From Toxonevra muliebris (lineage: Eukaryota > Arthropoda > Insecta > Diptera > Pallopteridae), in contig OY829328.1 of NCBI GenBank assembly GCA_963691655.1, positions 89,036,400 to 89,100,399 of the forward strand: 64,000 bases of DNA, in the 5' to 3' direction. Under the pieces are notes generated by a model. The model was not told the DNA's origin, did not search any database, and saw only the letters and a program-made list of their open reading frames with translations. This document shows, piece after piece, positions 37,077 through 51,900 of this stretch. Each line of letters opens with the position of its first letter. The stretch's first letter is position 1. The translations under genes were made by a program, and so were the position numbers.

Positions 37077-37449
37077 GCGAATCCAAGGGGGAGGGGGTTT
37101 GTGGTTAAAACTCTTTCCAACTTGTCACCTCGGTGGCCTGGTGAATGAGTGCTAGACTGGAGCTCCAGCTGCCTCAGGTTCGTTTCCCAGATGGGAAGTA
37201 AATGCTTTAAAAAGTGTCCGTAAGGATTTTTCTAATAAATTGAGTCACTTCGGTGACTTAGTGCTTAAAAATGCTCGACTGGATAATCAGTTCAACGGGT
37301 TCAATTCTCAGGTAGAGAATTGAATCCACCATAAAAAAAAAAAAAAAACTTCGTAGCAATCAAAATCTCATACATTTTGTTCATTGGTCATGAATCAAAA
37401 AAATTTTAAAGGTCTTCCTCCCCCTTAAGTAATCTCTGGATCCGCTATT
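37077..37449. mobile_element. Possible decayed terminal-inverted-repeat element
   Basis: The left end (37,077-37,098) reads GCGAATCCAAGGGGGAGG. The right end (37,410-37,449), reverse complemented, begins GCGGATCCAGAG and reaches GGGGGAGGAAG after a short insertion. These face each other as terminal inverted repeats would and enclose the SINE-like sequence at 37,124-37,349. There is no transposase, so at most it is a non-autonomous relic. Target-site duplications are not clear. Confidence 0.35.
37124..37349 (+). mobile_element. Two-headed tRNA-derived SINE with poly(A) tail
   Basis: Two successive tRNA-like modules are visible. The first has an A box TGGCCTGGTGA (37,134) and B box GGTTCGTTTCC (37,178). 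The second has A box TGACTTAGTGC (37,254) and B box GGTTCAATTCT (37,298). Both start from a similar CACYTCGGTG sequence. A 16-A tail (37,333-37,348) closes the element. Two pol III-type heads plus a poly(A) tail fit a dimeric tRNA-SINE. An anticodon-stem fold is only approximate, so these are not functional tRNA genes. Confidence 0.6.
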
Positions 37450-40400
37450 GTGACCTAAAAACTTTTATATAAAACGATTATAGCGATTCACAAAAACTGG
37501 AGTAGTTATCGCTTGAAGGTTAAACAAAATGAATTTACTGGGCAAGGTGCAATTTAATTTTCGAAATGAATCTCAAAATTTCATTAGTCGAGCTCTGAAA
37601 CGTACCTAGAACTAATCCTGATATGAAAAAAAAAATATTTTCTTCACAAACATTTGTAATTGCAAAACTCTTCTAATAAATAAAATCAGCTTCTCCTTTT
37701 TCTGTCCCTGTTCAGAGACGAGACTGCTGCTTTAATAATTGTTCAGATCTACCTTAAAATACTTTAGAAATCGAGCAAAATGTTCAAGTTTCGTGGAAGC
37801 TTAAACGTATTTTAGATAAAGTTGGACAAAATTTCTTTGGCTTCCAATTTTGTTTTACACTGTAATTAATACAACACAGTATTATTTACCAAACATACAC
37901 CTCTACCATGTTGTTGTTATTGTTATTGTTGAGATTTATCACTCGAACTGAATGTACTTTCTGTGATATTATTCAATCTCATCAATATTTCATGCAGTTT
38001 TCTTGTTTATTTTGACATTTGCCATTAATGCTTGCATTTCATCATATTTCATTTGTGCTGCTTATTTATTTGCTTTATTTTTTCTTCTTATTTTTATGTT
38101 TCTGCTTCTGTTGTCTTGTTATTGCTTTCAATTGCAATTATTTATACACCTACCGATTACCAATTATTATTGAAATGATACTTTCTAGGCTACGTGGTTC
38201 TATTTGAACTAATTTGATACTTTTTCTTTGGGTATTCTGAGATTTTCTTCTTCTTTAGATTGTTTTATTTATAATTTTTCTTAGCAGAGATATTTATTCA
38301 AGAAAACGAATGAAATCTGGTCAGGAAGTCAGTCGCTTTTAGCAATTTTTATATGAGACTTGCTCTATTTCTTTGCCTTAAAATTAAGGAAAGGGAAATA
38401 TAACATTACTTTGGGCATAATAAAAATATTACTCATTTATTTATTAATTAATATTTTCATTGTCACCAACTCAACGAATTTTAATAGTTGTTAATTTATT
38501 AGATTTTTAATGCAATATTCCAAGCAATAAAAAAAAAATACATTTATGAATGTAGTAAATAATTTTATTAAATTTCAACTATAATCAATAAAAGCGCATA
38601 AATTAAATATTTATTTCATTTAGTTTTGATGTTTTTTTTTGACATTTGCCTGCAAAAAGATAATTAAATTTTATAAAATTTTATTATTAGCCTAAAGCAT
38701 GTCCAAATATACATATCGATAATTTGGCCAACCTAAATATTCACGTTTTTTTTTTACTTAATTCATTTTTTTATACTGTTTTTGTTTTGTATGCATACAA
38801 TTTTAATGAAATGTTTTTGACTTAATTAAATTTAATGTTTTTTAAAATTATTTATTTGTTATATATTTGTGGTTAATTTATTGGCAAAATTATTAAATTA
38901 TAATCCTTGGTGTTTGTGTTTTGTTGAGTTGTTGTTACTTTTTTTCTTTTTTTTTTTTTGCTTGCGTGGTTAAAATCATACCGAATTAAATGTATGCTAA
39001 TAAATCAAGTAAGAAAAATTTTGAACTGAACTTATCTTTTGTAAAATGATTATACTTGTGAGTGAATAAAGTTAAAGTGTTAAACAAATACTCGTAAACA
39101 AATATTTTTGTTAAATTTTTTAAATGTCATTAGTCATCGCTGTGATTTGAGACTATGTAAATATATAGGTTAACAACTCCACCGCTAATGTTGTAATGCA
39201 TCTTAAATGAACTGTGGTCTAATTGTCTCTTTCGTGAGCATACTACTCGTCAAACAAAAACCTAAATTGTGTATTAACGAACACAAGGCAGAAGTGAAAC
39301 TTCTTGTGAACTAAACGAAACACAAGCAAATAACAAGCAAATTAAATTTTTCAATCGCTAAATTTTTTACTTCATTGGCTTGTGTTTTTTAATTTGAATA
39401 TGCACAGAAAAAAACCAATTACCATTGATTTTATACACAAAGAGAGAAAAAATTATACATCCTGCTCTCTATACTACAAATATTACTCGGAAAGAAAATA
39501 TTTAATGGTAATTAATATCTCTAATGAGAGACCAAAAACTTTTCAAAACAAATTGAAAATATCGCACGTGAGTCTAAACATTATCAATACAATTAGTTTG
39601 CTCGTTGAATATTTCTTAAGCAGATATTATGCTTTCTGGGTCAAATCATTTGCAGATTTGTAAAAATATTTTCCAGCTTTTATTTTCATAAATAAATATG
39701 CTTTTACTTGTATTCTACTAAAGACTTTACCACATTTGTACGAAAGATGTTTCCAATATTGATGACTTTAAGTTCTTAAAGGTATTATCCTTGTTGAAAA
39801 GGATACACTAAACTAAAACAAATAAAGATGCATACAAACATATCAATATATTTTAAGAATATTTTAATGCATGTAATCCCAGGTGTAAGTTTACAAAAAC
39901 ACATAAAAACAAAAAGATTATTTTATGGAAAATAAATTTTTAAAATAATAACAAGAAGAGAAGAGAAGAAAATTTTATGCAGTTTCATTAGAAACTTTAT
40001 TTACAATGAAAATTAAATTCAAGAGAATAAGCACAGACATTTTGTTAAAAAGTCAATAAAAAATAATTGTGAATGGAGAAAGAAAGGATTCTAAACTCAT
40101 CATCACCTGGTGGGTAGCAAAAATGTACTTTGTTTTCATTGTACGAACCAGGTACTGATGACACTTTATGTTTTTATTGGAATCTAGTTTGAAGGAGATG
40201 TCAAAATTTGCTCACTCAGGTTAAACTTATGATGTATGACAGATTTCATATTTTTTGGCAGTTTGATGTGAACGGAAAAAGGAACTTTAGTGGTTTTTCT
40301 TCTCCTAAATATTTTTTTATTAATAATTTTTACATTAAGCGTTGTGATATTGCCTGCCAGAGCTTTCAAGCTACTTTGCCAGCTACATTATTCAGTATTA

Positions 40401-41182
40401 TTAATCAAGCGCCGCATACTCAATAGTTCAATGCTCTGGGCATTAAGCGCAACTGCCATTCTCAAGTTGGAATATTATTCTAATTTAATTCCAATTATTC
40501 AGAAATAATCTCAAACTAGTGAAAATTTTTATTATTTTCAATAATAGTTTTTTGAACAATTTAACCCTCTATGCATCTATTAACATGATTGGTATGATAA
40601 TAAGATTGGCATTACACTGGTAACAACTCCATAACCATAGTCCTTCTATCCAGATCACTACAATGTCTCCAAGTTTTGATATGTGTACTCAAAATGATGC
40701 AAAAATATAAGCAAGTCTAAAACCTAACAGATTTTATAAAAAAATTGCTCAATTATAATTAAATTTAGACAAAAATCCAAAAACAAAAATTGTTCAGCCA
40801 CAATTTTCTACGGAATATGGTACTGTATTCGAAATATTTCAGTTAAATTTATAAAAGGGTGGATTTAAGTAATCTCGTAGCATCGCTACTGAATCGAGCC
40901 ATCCCAGTACTCCGGCGACAATGCCTATATTCAAATGCTATTAAATTAAAAATAACAAGTAAGTTGAGCTTCAGGTTTTGGACCCAAAATTCATAAATAT
41001 CAAACAAAAGCATATAAGGGTTAATATATACACACACAACCACGCACTTATTTTCAATTGTTTAGAAATGTATTCAGTTATAATAAAAAAATATTGTGTT
41101 TATTTTGGATTTATCTAAAATTCAAATAAACAAAATTACACAAAATTTTGTTATCGTGCAAATAAACCGAGACAGAAAATGA

Positions 41183-41199
41183 GGAGAGAGAGAGAGAGA
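41183..41199. repeat. (GA)n microsatellite
   Basis: About eight GA units. A potential GAGA-factor site, or simply a microsatellite. Confidence 0.9.
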
Positions 41200-42242
41200 A
41201 AGGAACAGGCACGGTTAAACAAACTAAAGCATACACATATGCAGACGCAAGAACAAACAATTGTATTGATTTCAATGTAATTTTATGAACATTTTGTTTC
41301 TACTGTTGTTGTTCAATGGCAATGTAATACATACTCGTATATCAAAAGAAGATAAACAATTTAGTTACACTATTTATGCATACATGTTCGCACATATAAA
41401 CACAGGTTCACACATTGCATAAACAAATACTGAAAATATGGAAAATATCGAATGTTTAATAGATTGCCATGCCTGTTTAATATTTTATATTAATGCGGCT
41501 ATGTCTGTTAGTTTAAAAAAAATAAGTTATTTCATACTTTCCATCAAATCGTAAACATTTAGGATAGAAATATATCAAATTATTTGTAAAAAATCTGAAA
41601 GATTTGGATTTGGAAAAATCCACAATGGATTCTTTGGTAAATATCATAATTTATAAAGACATATAGTTTTTTTACACTATAGGGTCTTGAATTTAGTGTT
41701 TCCACTTCAGACATTTACAATATACAAAATAAAATCATTAGTGTGTTCCTGCTCCTGTATTTACTAATGTGTATGTTCTACTACAATTCATTTGCAATTC
41801 AAATTTGTTGTTTTAGTTGTTATTATTCAAAAAATTTTGTATGATTCAATGCAAATATAAATTGTGGAAAATTTTCAAAATTGTGTTGTCAACAACATTT
41901 TTAAATTTCACAGGAGGGATTTGTATTTATTGCGTGTATTTACTTGAACCCAACTTTATATGTAACTAAGTAACTAACCTTTTGTTGGACACAAATCATA
42001 GTGGAAAATTGCCTTAACAACTGCGGATATTCTTTGTACAACAACAGTGGCAACTACAACAACAAAAGCAATTAGGCACACCTCAACGTGCGAGAAAAGT
42101 TTAACAAAGCTTTAATGTGATTTTCTTAGCTCGCGCAACACAAAACTACAATTGAGTTTCACAACAACAGGAACATTAATAGCAACAACAACGTGAACGG
42201 AAACGGAAGTGCATGGATGAAGTGGCTGGGATTGTGCACGTT

Positions 42243-42265
42243 TTGTTGTTGTTGTTGTTGTTGTT
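42243..42265. repeat. (GTT)n microsatellite
   Basis: Seven or so GTT units, within a wider region of GTT/AAC triplets on both strands (42.0-42.5 kb). Confidence 0.9.
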
Positions 42266-42904
42266 TTGAGGTTTAAAAGTCACACAAAGTGACAAATTTT
42301 TTCTTCCTTCTTTCACAACTACATAAATGAGTCATGGCCATATACATACATAGTAACAGGCAACAACTTTGTTGTAATTTTCATGAAAATTGTTACAGAC
42401 AGTGTTGTTGTTGTTGCCGTTGTGTATATATAAGCCTTCGCTGTTATTGTAATGTTTTTGTAAACTTTGTTTACGCATTGAGTTAAAGAAAACTTTTATT
42501 ACCTTCAACCATTACCACGTTCAAAGGCGGTGGAGACAGCGGCAGGGAGTTAAATAAGTTTAATGTTCTTTGTTTTGGGAATCCTGTGGTTTAAAACCAA
42601 GTTTAATTTTACAGGCAACAATAACAACAATAACAGTAAAAAGAACAGCATCAGTAGCAATTCTAGTAGTAGAAAGAGATAAGCTCTGCACGCGAATAAA
42701 GAAAATGTGCAACGAATTGGAAATTAAATGCAATTTAAGCAGCAAGAGATTTGTTGTAATAGTACAATGAGTAGTGCACAGTGGGCGATATTGCAAGTAT
42801 TTCTTGTAAAAACAATAACTTTATGTCAATATGTAGATAACACAATTGTCAGATATATCAATAGATCCAGAGAAACTCCAAACAAATATAATAAATTTTA
42901 TTGC

Positions 42905-42963
42905 ACTGAAGTATCAGAAAACGACCTCTGTTCAGCAACGTGTTGAACTGAAGTATCAGAAAA
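42905..42963. repeat. 17-base direct repeat, 42 bp apart
   Basis: ACTGAAGTATCAGAAAA occurs at 42,905 and again at 42,947. It is a short direct duplication of unknown origin. Confidence 0.8.
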
Positions 42964-45900
42964 ATAATACGCTCAATGAAATTTTTGTTGATCATAAAGT
43001 GATCAATTTGCGTTCATAATACACACAGGTCTATAAAAATCTATAAAAAATATATATTAAAAATATTAGATCAAGTCCAAAAATAAAAAATACTCCAAGA
43101 TTTTAAGTATTTGTTCCACTTTACATTTTCAGACCGTTGCAAAATGAGAAAATTTGACATTTATACTATTTAAACTTGTAACCGAAATGTTTATGATTAC
43201 TTCCTTTTTAAAAATAGTTTAAAATTTACAATGTTAATTTGTAGAAGTGTTGCCATTGCAACTTACAGCAATATACAAAATGCAATTACAAAAACCCTGG
43301 CTATACTCGCTCGTATATATGTAGAAATTTACGCACAGGGAAGAGGGGAGGTGGATGCAATAATAATAATAAAACGTTTCAGCACTTAACTCATTTAAGC
43401 CACATTCAAAAAGATCACGTTAGCAATAACAACAACAACAACTACTATTACTATTACTAGAGTAAGGTGCCAGTAATGGCATAAACAACAGCAAGTAACA
43501 GCAGCACCACTAGGCAATAACAAAATCTAAGGTAGCACTGAGGTTAAACCTAAGGAATGAGATAAATTCTAAAGGTATTTTTAAGGAGCCATAACCTTTT
43601 TCGACAATCTTATTTCAGTTGTTGTTGTTGCTTTACAAAATATTAAAAACTTTTTCATGAAATTGTAAAGCAAACTGTGGTTACTTAACCCTTACTTCAC
43701 CTGCGTCGTTGTAGTTACATACTTTGAGCAGTAGCAGTTGAATGAGTGCACAAAATGAAGTTGTGCACTTTATTTTGATAGTTGTTTTCCATCTCCTACT
43801 CTCTCCTTCCGAGCGGCATCTAGTGGGGGATTGTAGAAGTTTTTGCAGATTTATGATTTGGTTTGGTATAGAGAGTAAATTTTATTTGTGAAAATGTGTA
43901 CAATAATTCAATTAAGAAAATTAGATAGACAAATAGAAACTTTTTTTTTTATTGAACTTGCAATTATGTTTAGGTTAAGTTAACGAATTTATTGCTATAG
44001 TAATTTGTCAAGAGGTAGTGGAAAAGAAAGACAATTTTTAGGTAATTTTTAATCATGATAATTTCATGTGACAGCAGCAGCGACTACAACTACATATTTT
44101 CTCCATTGTTTAGAGACATGTTATTGCAAATATTAATTAGAAATATTTGAATATAAAAATAATACGCAATCCTCTTAAACAAAGCATGAGTGATTAATGT
44201 AAAAACTAAGAACAGTTTGTCTAAAATAAGAACAAACCCAATCGGAAATCATGCCATCGATTATATCGTCAATGATATCAGCATTCGGACTTCTAGAGCT
44301 CTATTTTAAAATTTTTTATTGCAGAATATGTTATCGATAATCTTTATGTGGTACTTAACTCATTATTAATATCTTGACGACATTTTTAATGAAATAATCA
44401 TACCATGAGTCACATATGTCAGTGTACAATTTAATTTTTTCAAATCTGCCTATTTTGAGGACAGCTCACTAAGAGCACATATATTTTAGAATCAGAAATC
44501 TCTGACAGAGGAAAATGTTCAACAATTACCAGAAGAGATTTCCTACTTGGAATATAAATTTTTACATGTACCCACAAATGTTACGCTATAGTCTAGTGTA
44601 GTTATGTAGATGTTTGACTTTTGTTATTTTTCGGTTTTATTTTGTTACTTTTCTAAGCCTGCATAAAATCTGCATAAAATTAAGCTAACCCTAAGTTTTT
44701 GAGTTATAGGCTATAGTAGAAAACAAACACAACAAAAACAACAAAAACAACAATCATAACAACTTTAAGCATTTACTTACTTACATAAATTCATAGAGAC
44801 TTTCTGCTTCTTTTTACAAATAAATACAAAAACAATAATTTATTTTCGCATGTTAATTTCTTTGTACGGAGCATGCATGTATGAGTGTGTGTGTATGTGT
44901 GGGCATTATTGCATAAAATTACAATTTTTGATTTTTGTCAGCTTGCAAAAATAAACACACACACATATACATGCATATGCATATAAACATGTACATATAA
45001 GAGTTTGGGTGTATATGAAAAAGGATCCATTTAGCTAATGAAGCGATTATCATTTGTTTTTTTTTTTTTGTATACTTCAACAGTGCGCCATCTGCTGATT
45101 AGATTTTTGGCCTTTATCGCATGTGCTGTGAATTAGATACGAAATCTGTGTAGAAAAATTGTTGTTTTGTAATTGAAAAAATTGCGAAAAAAATAAATAA
45201 AAAGAATTGTGTGGAATGAATGCAAGAGATTTTGTATTCTGTGTGAACGCGCAGAATGGAAATGAATAGTATTAATCAGAACTGTCACAACGTCATTGGA
45301 TAAAAAAAACATACTCTGCGAGGATTCGAAAATATATAAAAATTGCTGTTAAAAGTTTTTCTGCTGAAGCCAATGTTTGCAAAAATTTTCTTGCCACCCA
45401 TTCTTGCATCAAAAAACAAAAGTATGATTCTTTGTACAATGTGTTAATAATGCTCGTCTACCAATGATATTTTTTCATGGATTTAGTTATTTATGAACGC
45501 TTTCGAATCCGTCATAAATTTCCACTCATTACATTTTGTTTAATCTTTTTTAATCAAATTTTTATTAATTAAACAATAGCATTAATTAAAAATTAAATAT
45601 TTTCAAAGCATTCTTTCGATGAGCAGAGTGCCATTAAATTTATCTACAGCTTGAAACTCAAATCAAAAAGCTGTTATACATGTACTTCAAAGTACATGTG
45701 CGTTTGTGTAAGTTTCTATATGCACACACGTATACAAAACTCGACTTCAGCCACTACGTCTACCTCATCCTTTTTTTGTTCATCTAGTGGTAATTTGATT
45801 AAATTAGATGCTTCGTACTTATATATGTTTATATGTATTCACTTCTATATACATTTGTACATATATTTAATTTTAAACTAATTTTAACTGACAATTGCTT

Positions 45901-48900
45901 CCACAATGCAATTTGTACTTTACTACCTTTTATATTAGTTTTTGTTGTTGTTGTTGCTACTTCTAACAAAATTTAATGAAATTTTGTTGTCATTCTTTCA
46001 TTTTGGGTAAGGTAAAACCACAGAAAAGCACACAAACACATACACACTCACAGAAACAAACAAAAAAAGTTGAAGAAAACTTTAAAAATATATGTGGTCA
46101 AGTAAAAGTTGTCGACGACAGTCACTTAAAATTTGGCAAATTTTTGTTGGTTTTCATTTAACAAACCTATACACACACATACATATGTGAATATAGAAAA
46201 TATCGGGCAGTGTAGATAGGCAGGTAGACAGTTACATATGTAATGCACTGTAAAGCAAATAGTTTTTAATATATTTTTGTAGTTAGTACTTTTTTTTTAG
46301 TTTATACACACACAGAAAACTTTGTCTCTAACAACAAATTAAAATTTAGTTTTTTGTTGCATACAATTTTATACATTAGAGTACAATTATTTTTAAATTA
46401 AAATTGTAGCGAGAAAAAAGTTTTAATATGTGAATAATCTGAAATATTTTATTAAAATTTTTATAGTAGCTTTCTGCCAGCAGTTGAAATTTATGTACCC
46501 ATATTTTAAATCACACCTGAAATGTTTTTATAATTTTTAAAGTACACAAATGGTAGATACAATAATTTGAAGGTAAATCAAAATATTTCTATAAATTAAT
46601 GACAGTTTTGTAGTTGTTTGTTTTGTTAGCTGATTCTTCCACTATGTGTTGGTGGAAAATGTCATCCTCTGATGTTGTGTAAGTTATATTTGTACAAGCT
46701 TAGAAGAGATCAACTGGTTTTCCCCAAAATTCGATCAGCAAAGTGAAAAGCTTGCCTCAGGCATTTTTTACTTAAGGAGGTTTGCTATTTTTTCTTTATG
46801 ATTTTTATTGATATGATAACTGAAGAGTTTAACTATTGAATTTTACTACAAGTTTTTCTGAATATTTTCATTAATGATGTTGATAAAGTTTCTAATGATA
46901 AAATACACTTAACATTAATTAATTAAAATAAATAATAGCTAATTAAAATTTTTACTGATAATATATTTACTAATATAATTAAGAAATATATCAGTACAAT
47001 ATATGTAATAAACAAATTTTTAGACTTTATTTATTTTACCTAACTATAATTCACAGTGTCCTTAATGAATGAAATACGTTATCGTACCCTCAATACACGA
47101 TAATATCACAATGACACACAATTAAAATGCATAAAATATGCCTGAAAAGAACGATTAAATTATCATCTAAGAGTATTATGAATTTCCGCACATTTCCATT
47201 CCGGCATTCACGCAGTTCAGGCGCTCATTTCCTGTTATAACACTTTTACTATCTAACGATGACTTAACTACCTTACCTGCTTAAATAAAGGCAAGTTGTG
47301 CTTCAATGCACATAAGTATATAGCGAAATACACAATGAATAGATGCCTAAAATGTTAAATATATACCTAGGGTAGGTGGGTGTAGGCGGTTGGGTGTCTG
47401 AAAAGGTACATAGGTATATAAAAAAGCCATACAGCCGATAGGAATTCATTTTAATCTGCTTTCAGCAAACGCCAAGGCAAAGATAAGAGCATATTATGCA
47501 CGTATGTGTGAGTGTGAGCAACATTTGTCCTTCATGGTAATTTAGTGCTTAAATGCTATTTGCAAATAATAGTCGAAAGCTTTTGTCGGTCTCTCTAACT
47601 GTTTGTGTGAGTTGAGGGCATAAATGAGTACCACCATATGCCAACACCGACACAAGAATACAAAGTATCTGTGTATATTTAGTTTGGCTTAGCTTTACTC
47701 TTGTATGTATGTATGATGATGGTATTAAATGATGATATTATGTGGAAGATTTTGGTGTCATACCGAATCCAATTAACTTGAACGTGTATGCATGAAGTAG
47801 GTATAATATTTGAGTATAATTTAATATAGCTAGATTTTCAGGTATTACAATACTACAATACATATATCAAGAATAAATGAAGCTATTATATATATTAGAC
47901 ATAGAAATTCGATGACAAAATGAAATTTACTTTGTTGGAATGAATTTGATTGCTTTGAAAATTAGTGAGGGAAAGATGTGAATTTTCTTGGTGCGCCACT
48001 AAATGGCTTTGAATTAATTTCTACAATAAATTTTTGGCGTTTTTCAATTGTAGGTAATTTTATTTGTTCACATTTCACGAACACGAAAGTACTCTTCATT
48101 TATTCAATTTACTACTTGTATGAATGTACTCTACTTTACTTATGTGGTTTTTGTTGTACACACTACTTAAGTATCATTATTTACACCCACCACACAAAAA
48201 GTAAGAACCATTAATGGCATCTCGAGCAATCGCAGAGCAACACAACAAGTAGGGAAAATCTGAAGTTGATTCTTATGGTAGCCCAGCTATTTGAATATAT
48301 GTATATACATATATATGTAAAGGTGCATGACTTATATATCAAACTTATCAAATTTCAAAAACATTTTCCTTTGGTTCAGTTTTTTTTTTGGTAGTATTTT
48401 TATTTTGCTGTCTCTGTCGTTACCAAATATCTCAAGCGTTATCCCTTTTTATTAAAGTTTGATAATTTATTTTTAGCTTGCATACCTTCTAATACAATTT
48501 AGTTTTATGCATGTAAATTGCATATCAATATTACCGAATTGTATAGAGAAAATAGGGATCTTGTTGTGGTAGTTAGTTACTGGTAGCTAATACTACTATT
48601 AAAAACAAATCTTAGTAAATTTCAAAAGAAATTGCAAACTAAAGGAGCCTGAAGCTGAAGTATGAAAATAAGTGTTTTCTGCCACTAAGAAGGACAGTAG
48701 CCAAAATCGTTGACTAAACGAAAATCTGGTTTTTGCTGGAAAAAGCAAGACTTACGCGATCTTAGAGAGAACACTACGATAGAAGAGATAGAAAGTATTA
48801 ATTTGTATTACTACAATTTTGTGTTTCTTAGTAAATTTAACTGATTTTGTTAGACTCAAGCGAATCAAAATCGATGCAATGCCAAACCCTCTTAAAGTGA

Positions 48901-51900
48901 GATATTTAAAATGCTTTTCAGTTGAAATTTCTTTTTTATAGAATTTAGAGTTACCAGGCACAATCTCAAAAACAATTTCAGGATAACTCGGATCAAATTA
49001 CACAGGCTTAATAGATTTCCTTAAGCTATCCGAAACAATTTATATTTTGCAAAAACAGGAAATTGTACCGAAATTTGAGCGAAAAAATGTATCTGTCGAA
49101 ATTTTAAATAAGCCGTTATAATTTCTTTTCGTGTTATTAAATTGCTCAATTTTTAATCTTCTATAAGTGCTTTGGTCCAGAATTTATTAGATTTCACCAA
49201 AAAAGTACCCTTGAGAAAGTTTTGTCTATTATTATTGAGCGGTTTTTCTGTCTCCGAAAAAATTAAGTATTCACGATGTATTTCCATTTTGATTTGTATG
49301 TATGTATGTAGTCTGCACTTTAATACACATTTATAAGGAATCAATCTATCGGAAATATGGAGTCTATGGATCTATAATGATTTAATTTGGCATTTTGCAT
49401 ATCCTTTTCTTCAGAAATATTTCAAATAATAATTTTTCAAAAACTTGTGCAATATTTTATGACATGTACACATTCATATACATGTATTTTTTTTTTCCTC
49501 TAGCTTTTCAGCTCTTGATATACAGTAGTTTGGCGTTCTACCGTCCTTCTCCGGGTTAACCGTGGTCTGCTTCTTATTTATTTTAGTGAGGAAGACAGCA
49601 GTTTTCAAAGATCTCCTGTCACCTAATTATTGTCAACGTTATTTTCCAAGTACAACAGCTATACAGTAGCACCCATGCTCAAAAATATGTGTCGATTTTT
49701 TCTAAGAAAAAAAGGTGGTCATCTTATCCATACATATTTAATCACCTATAAATATTTTTTTAATACAATAATTTCCTTCAAAATTTCCGGCGACCCATCA
49801 ATATCAACATGAAACAGAAAACTTGCTATTATTGCCTACTTGCTGGCATTTTTTGTAACGTTGCTAATAATTCTACGAAAAACCTCTCAAGTAGGTATTT
49901 ATTTTCAAACCATAAAAATGGCATTCATTGAGTTTCATCAACATTTTTATTCTTTGTATTTTTTCTTTTTTTGTGTGATACTTATTTTCTTGTACGTTTT
50001 AATAAAAACCACTTAAGTATGTGTCAATTTAAAGTCAAGTGGCGGTGACTTGGCTCATTCATCATCATCACCATCATCATTGTCATTCTTTCTCTTTCTC
50101 TCTCTTTATTCAGTGCCATCAATACTGGCATTGGTTTTGGTGCTTTATTTTTCTATCTACGCTTACATACTTCAGCTACAATTTCACTTCGATTTACTTT
50201 AAATTCGTGCAATTTCCAATGTTGTTCCTGTAGTTGTTGCTGTTGTATTTTTTGTTGTAGCTCATTATGTTTTCAAAGCCTTTTATTTCCGTTTTTATTA
50301 TGGTTGAATTCTTGCTTTCTATACTCTTACTAACACATTCATGTATTACATGCACACACAGACACACACACACTCATACTCACATAAACTCGTATAAATG
50401 TATACTGGAAAATGTAACATTTTCCAAAAAAGAAAAAAAAGTTAAAAATTAATGTGTGTGTATGTGTGTGGTAAGTGTAAATTGCCTCACAGCGGAAATC
50501 ATGGCAACCAAGAAAATGGCATCATTTAAACAGAAATAAAGCAAAAAAAAGCGAAAAGAATGAATGAACGGAAGTGTCAAACATTGTTACAAGTCACTTT
50601 GACATTTGCCAATACTTCTGCGTTCAAAGCTAACCTCCTTTTCTCTTCTTCTTTTTCAACTTTTTATGCGTCCATTTTCCTGTTCCCTTCTCTCTTTCCC
50701 TTTCTTTTTTTTCTCTTTGTGTTGTTTGCGCTATAGGTAGCATGCCATTTTAGTATGATTGATCATTTATTGACATAAAATGTCATTAACTTTGCCATTC
50801 ATGTATGAAGTGTATTGCAAAAAAAGTGGAAGTCAAAAACGAAGCGAACTGACATATCTGTGGCAAAAAATATAAGGCAAGTAGTTGACGTTCAGTTTGT
50901 TATAAGTAGCTTAAAATACTTTCAGGTTGCTTAAAAGTTTTTACTTTAGAAGATCTGTTGGTACACGTTAAATTTGAAATTTTAACTGCAACCTCAAAGG
51001 TAAATTAACAGTTTTGTTTCCAAAGCATTTTCAAATGAGTCTTATCTCATCAGAAAAAAAGCTTGGTTGGTTTGCTTGGTTGCATTATTCTGCAGATGCT
51101 TACAGAACCTTCGCAGACAGATTTTCTTAGTTTGGTATTTTAATTCTAATAGTTTGATGCTTGGATTGCTTTAGCGGTTACCTGAACCTTTGAAAGAAGT
51201 TCGTTGGCAAGTTGCATACAGACCCAGGATTAGGTACCAGAACAGAAAAAAATAAACTAACTACTGAATAAGGTGGAAAAATAAGTGCACAAAATACTCT
51301 GAATGCTCTAGATGTCAAATAAATTTTCTGTTCATCAGCTTCGTGTTCAAGTTGTAGCAATCCTTGTTGAGTTTAGCATCTGTGAGAAAGTAAGCTTTAA
51401 TAAATAGAGCGGAGAGAAAAAATTATATTTGCAATAAAAGTTATGAGTAATCGCCGTCGTTGCACATTAAACTTCACATTAAACTTTAAAAACAATCAAA
51501 ATTTTTTAGGCGGTTTTTTGTTTTTCTTGTATTTACCTACTTCATAGTTTGTTTTCACGTACTCAAGCACATATCTTTTTGAATTTTCTCACACAGAAGA
51601 ACACATCATTTCCACTTTTTAATGAGATTTTTTGTTGAATTTAAGCATTGTGGGCAACATGGTAACCCTAAATTTCTATAGTAAAAATTTCATACATATG
51701 CAGGAAATTACCAATAAATAAAATGAAATTTATTAAATGTTTGTCAATCATTTGAATTCCGGTTGTCGTTTGGTTTATACTTGTAGCTATAATTTATAGA
51801 ACTCTAATGCACTGCTATTTAAATATTTTTTTTTTATTTATTGCTAACTTTATTCGCATGATGACATTTCTAAATTATTATTTACTCCTTAGCTGTTTAA

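Noticed and set aside
36760..37155. 131-codon plus-strand frame
   Set aside because: It runs from a poly(T) tract through CA-rich DNA into the SINE/TIR element. Composition shows no coding signal.
37124..37200. Possible functional tRNA gene
   Set aside because: A and B boxes are present, but the acceptor and anticodon stems do not pair well, a second module follows in tandem, and the unit ends in poly(A). A SINE fits better.
48479..48494. TTGCATACCTTCTAAT, another core-only Su(Hw)-like word (a similar one is near 56,111)
   Set aside because: The TGCATACCTT core fits but the GG(C) module is absent. They may be weak sites and do not form a cluster.
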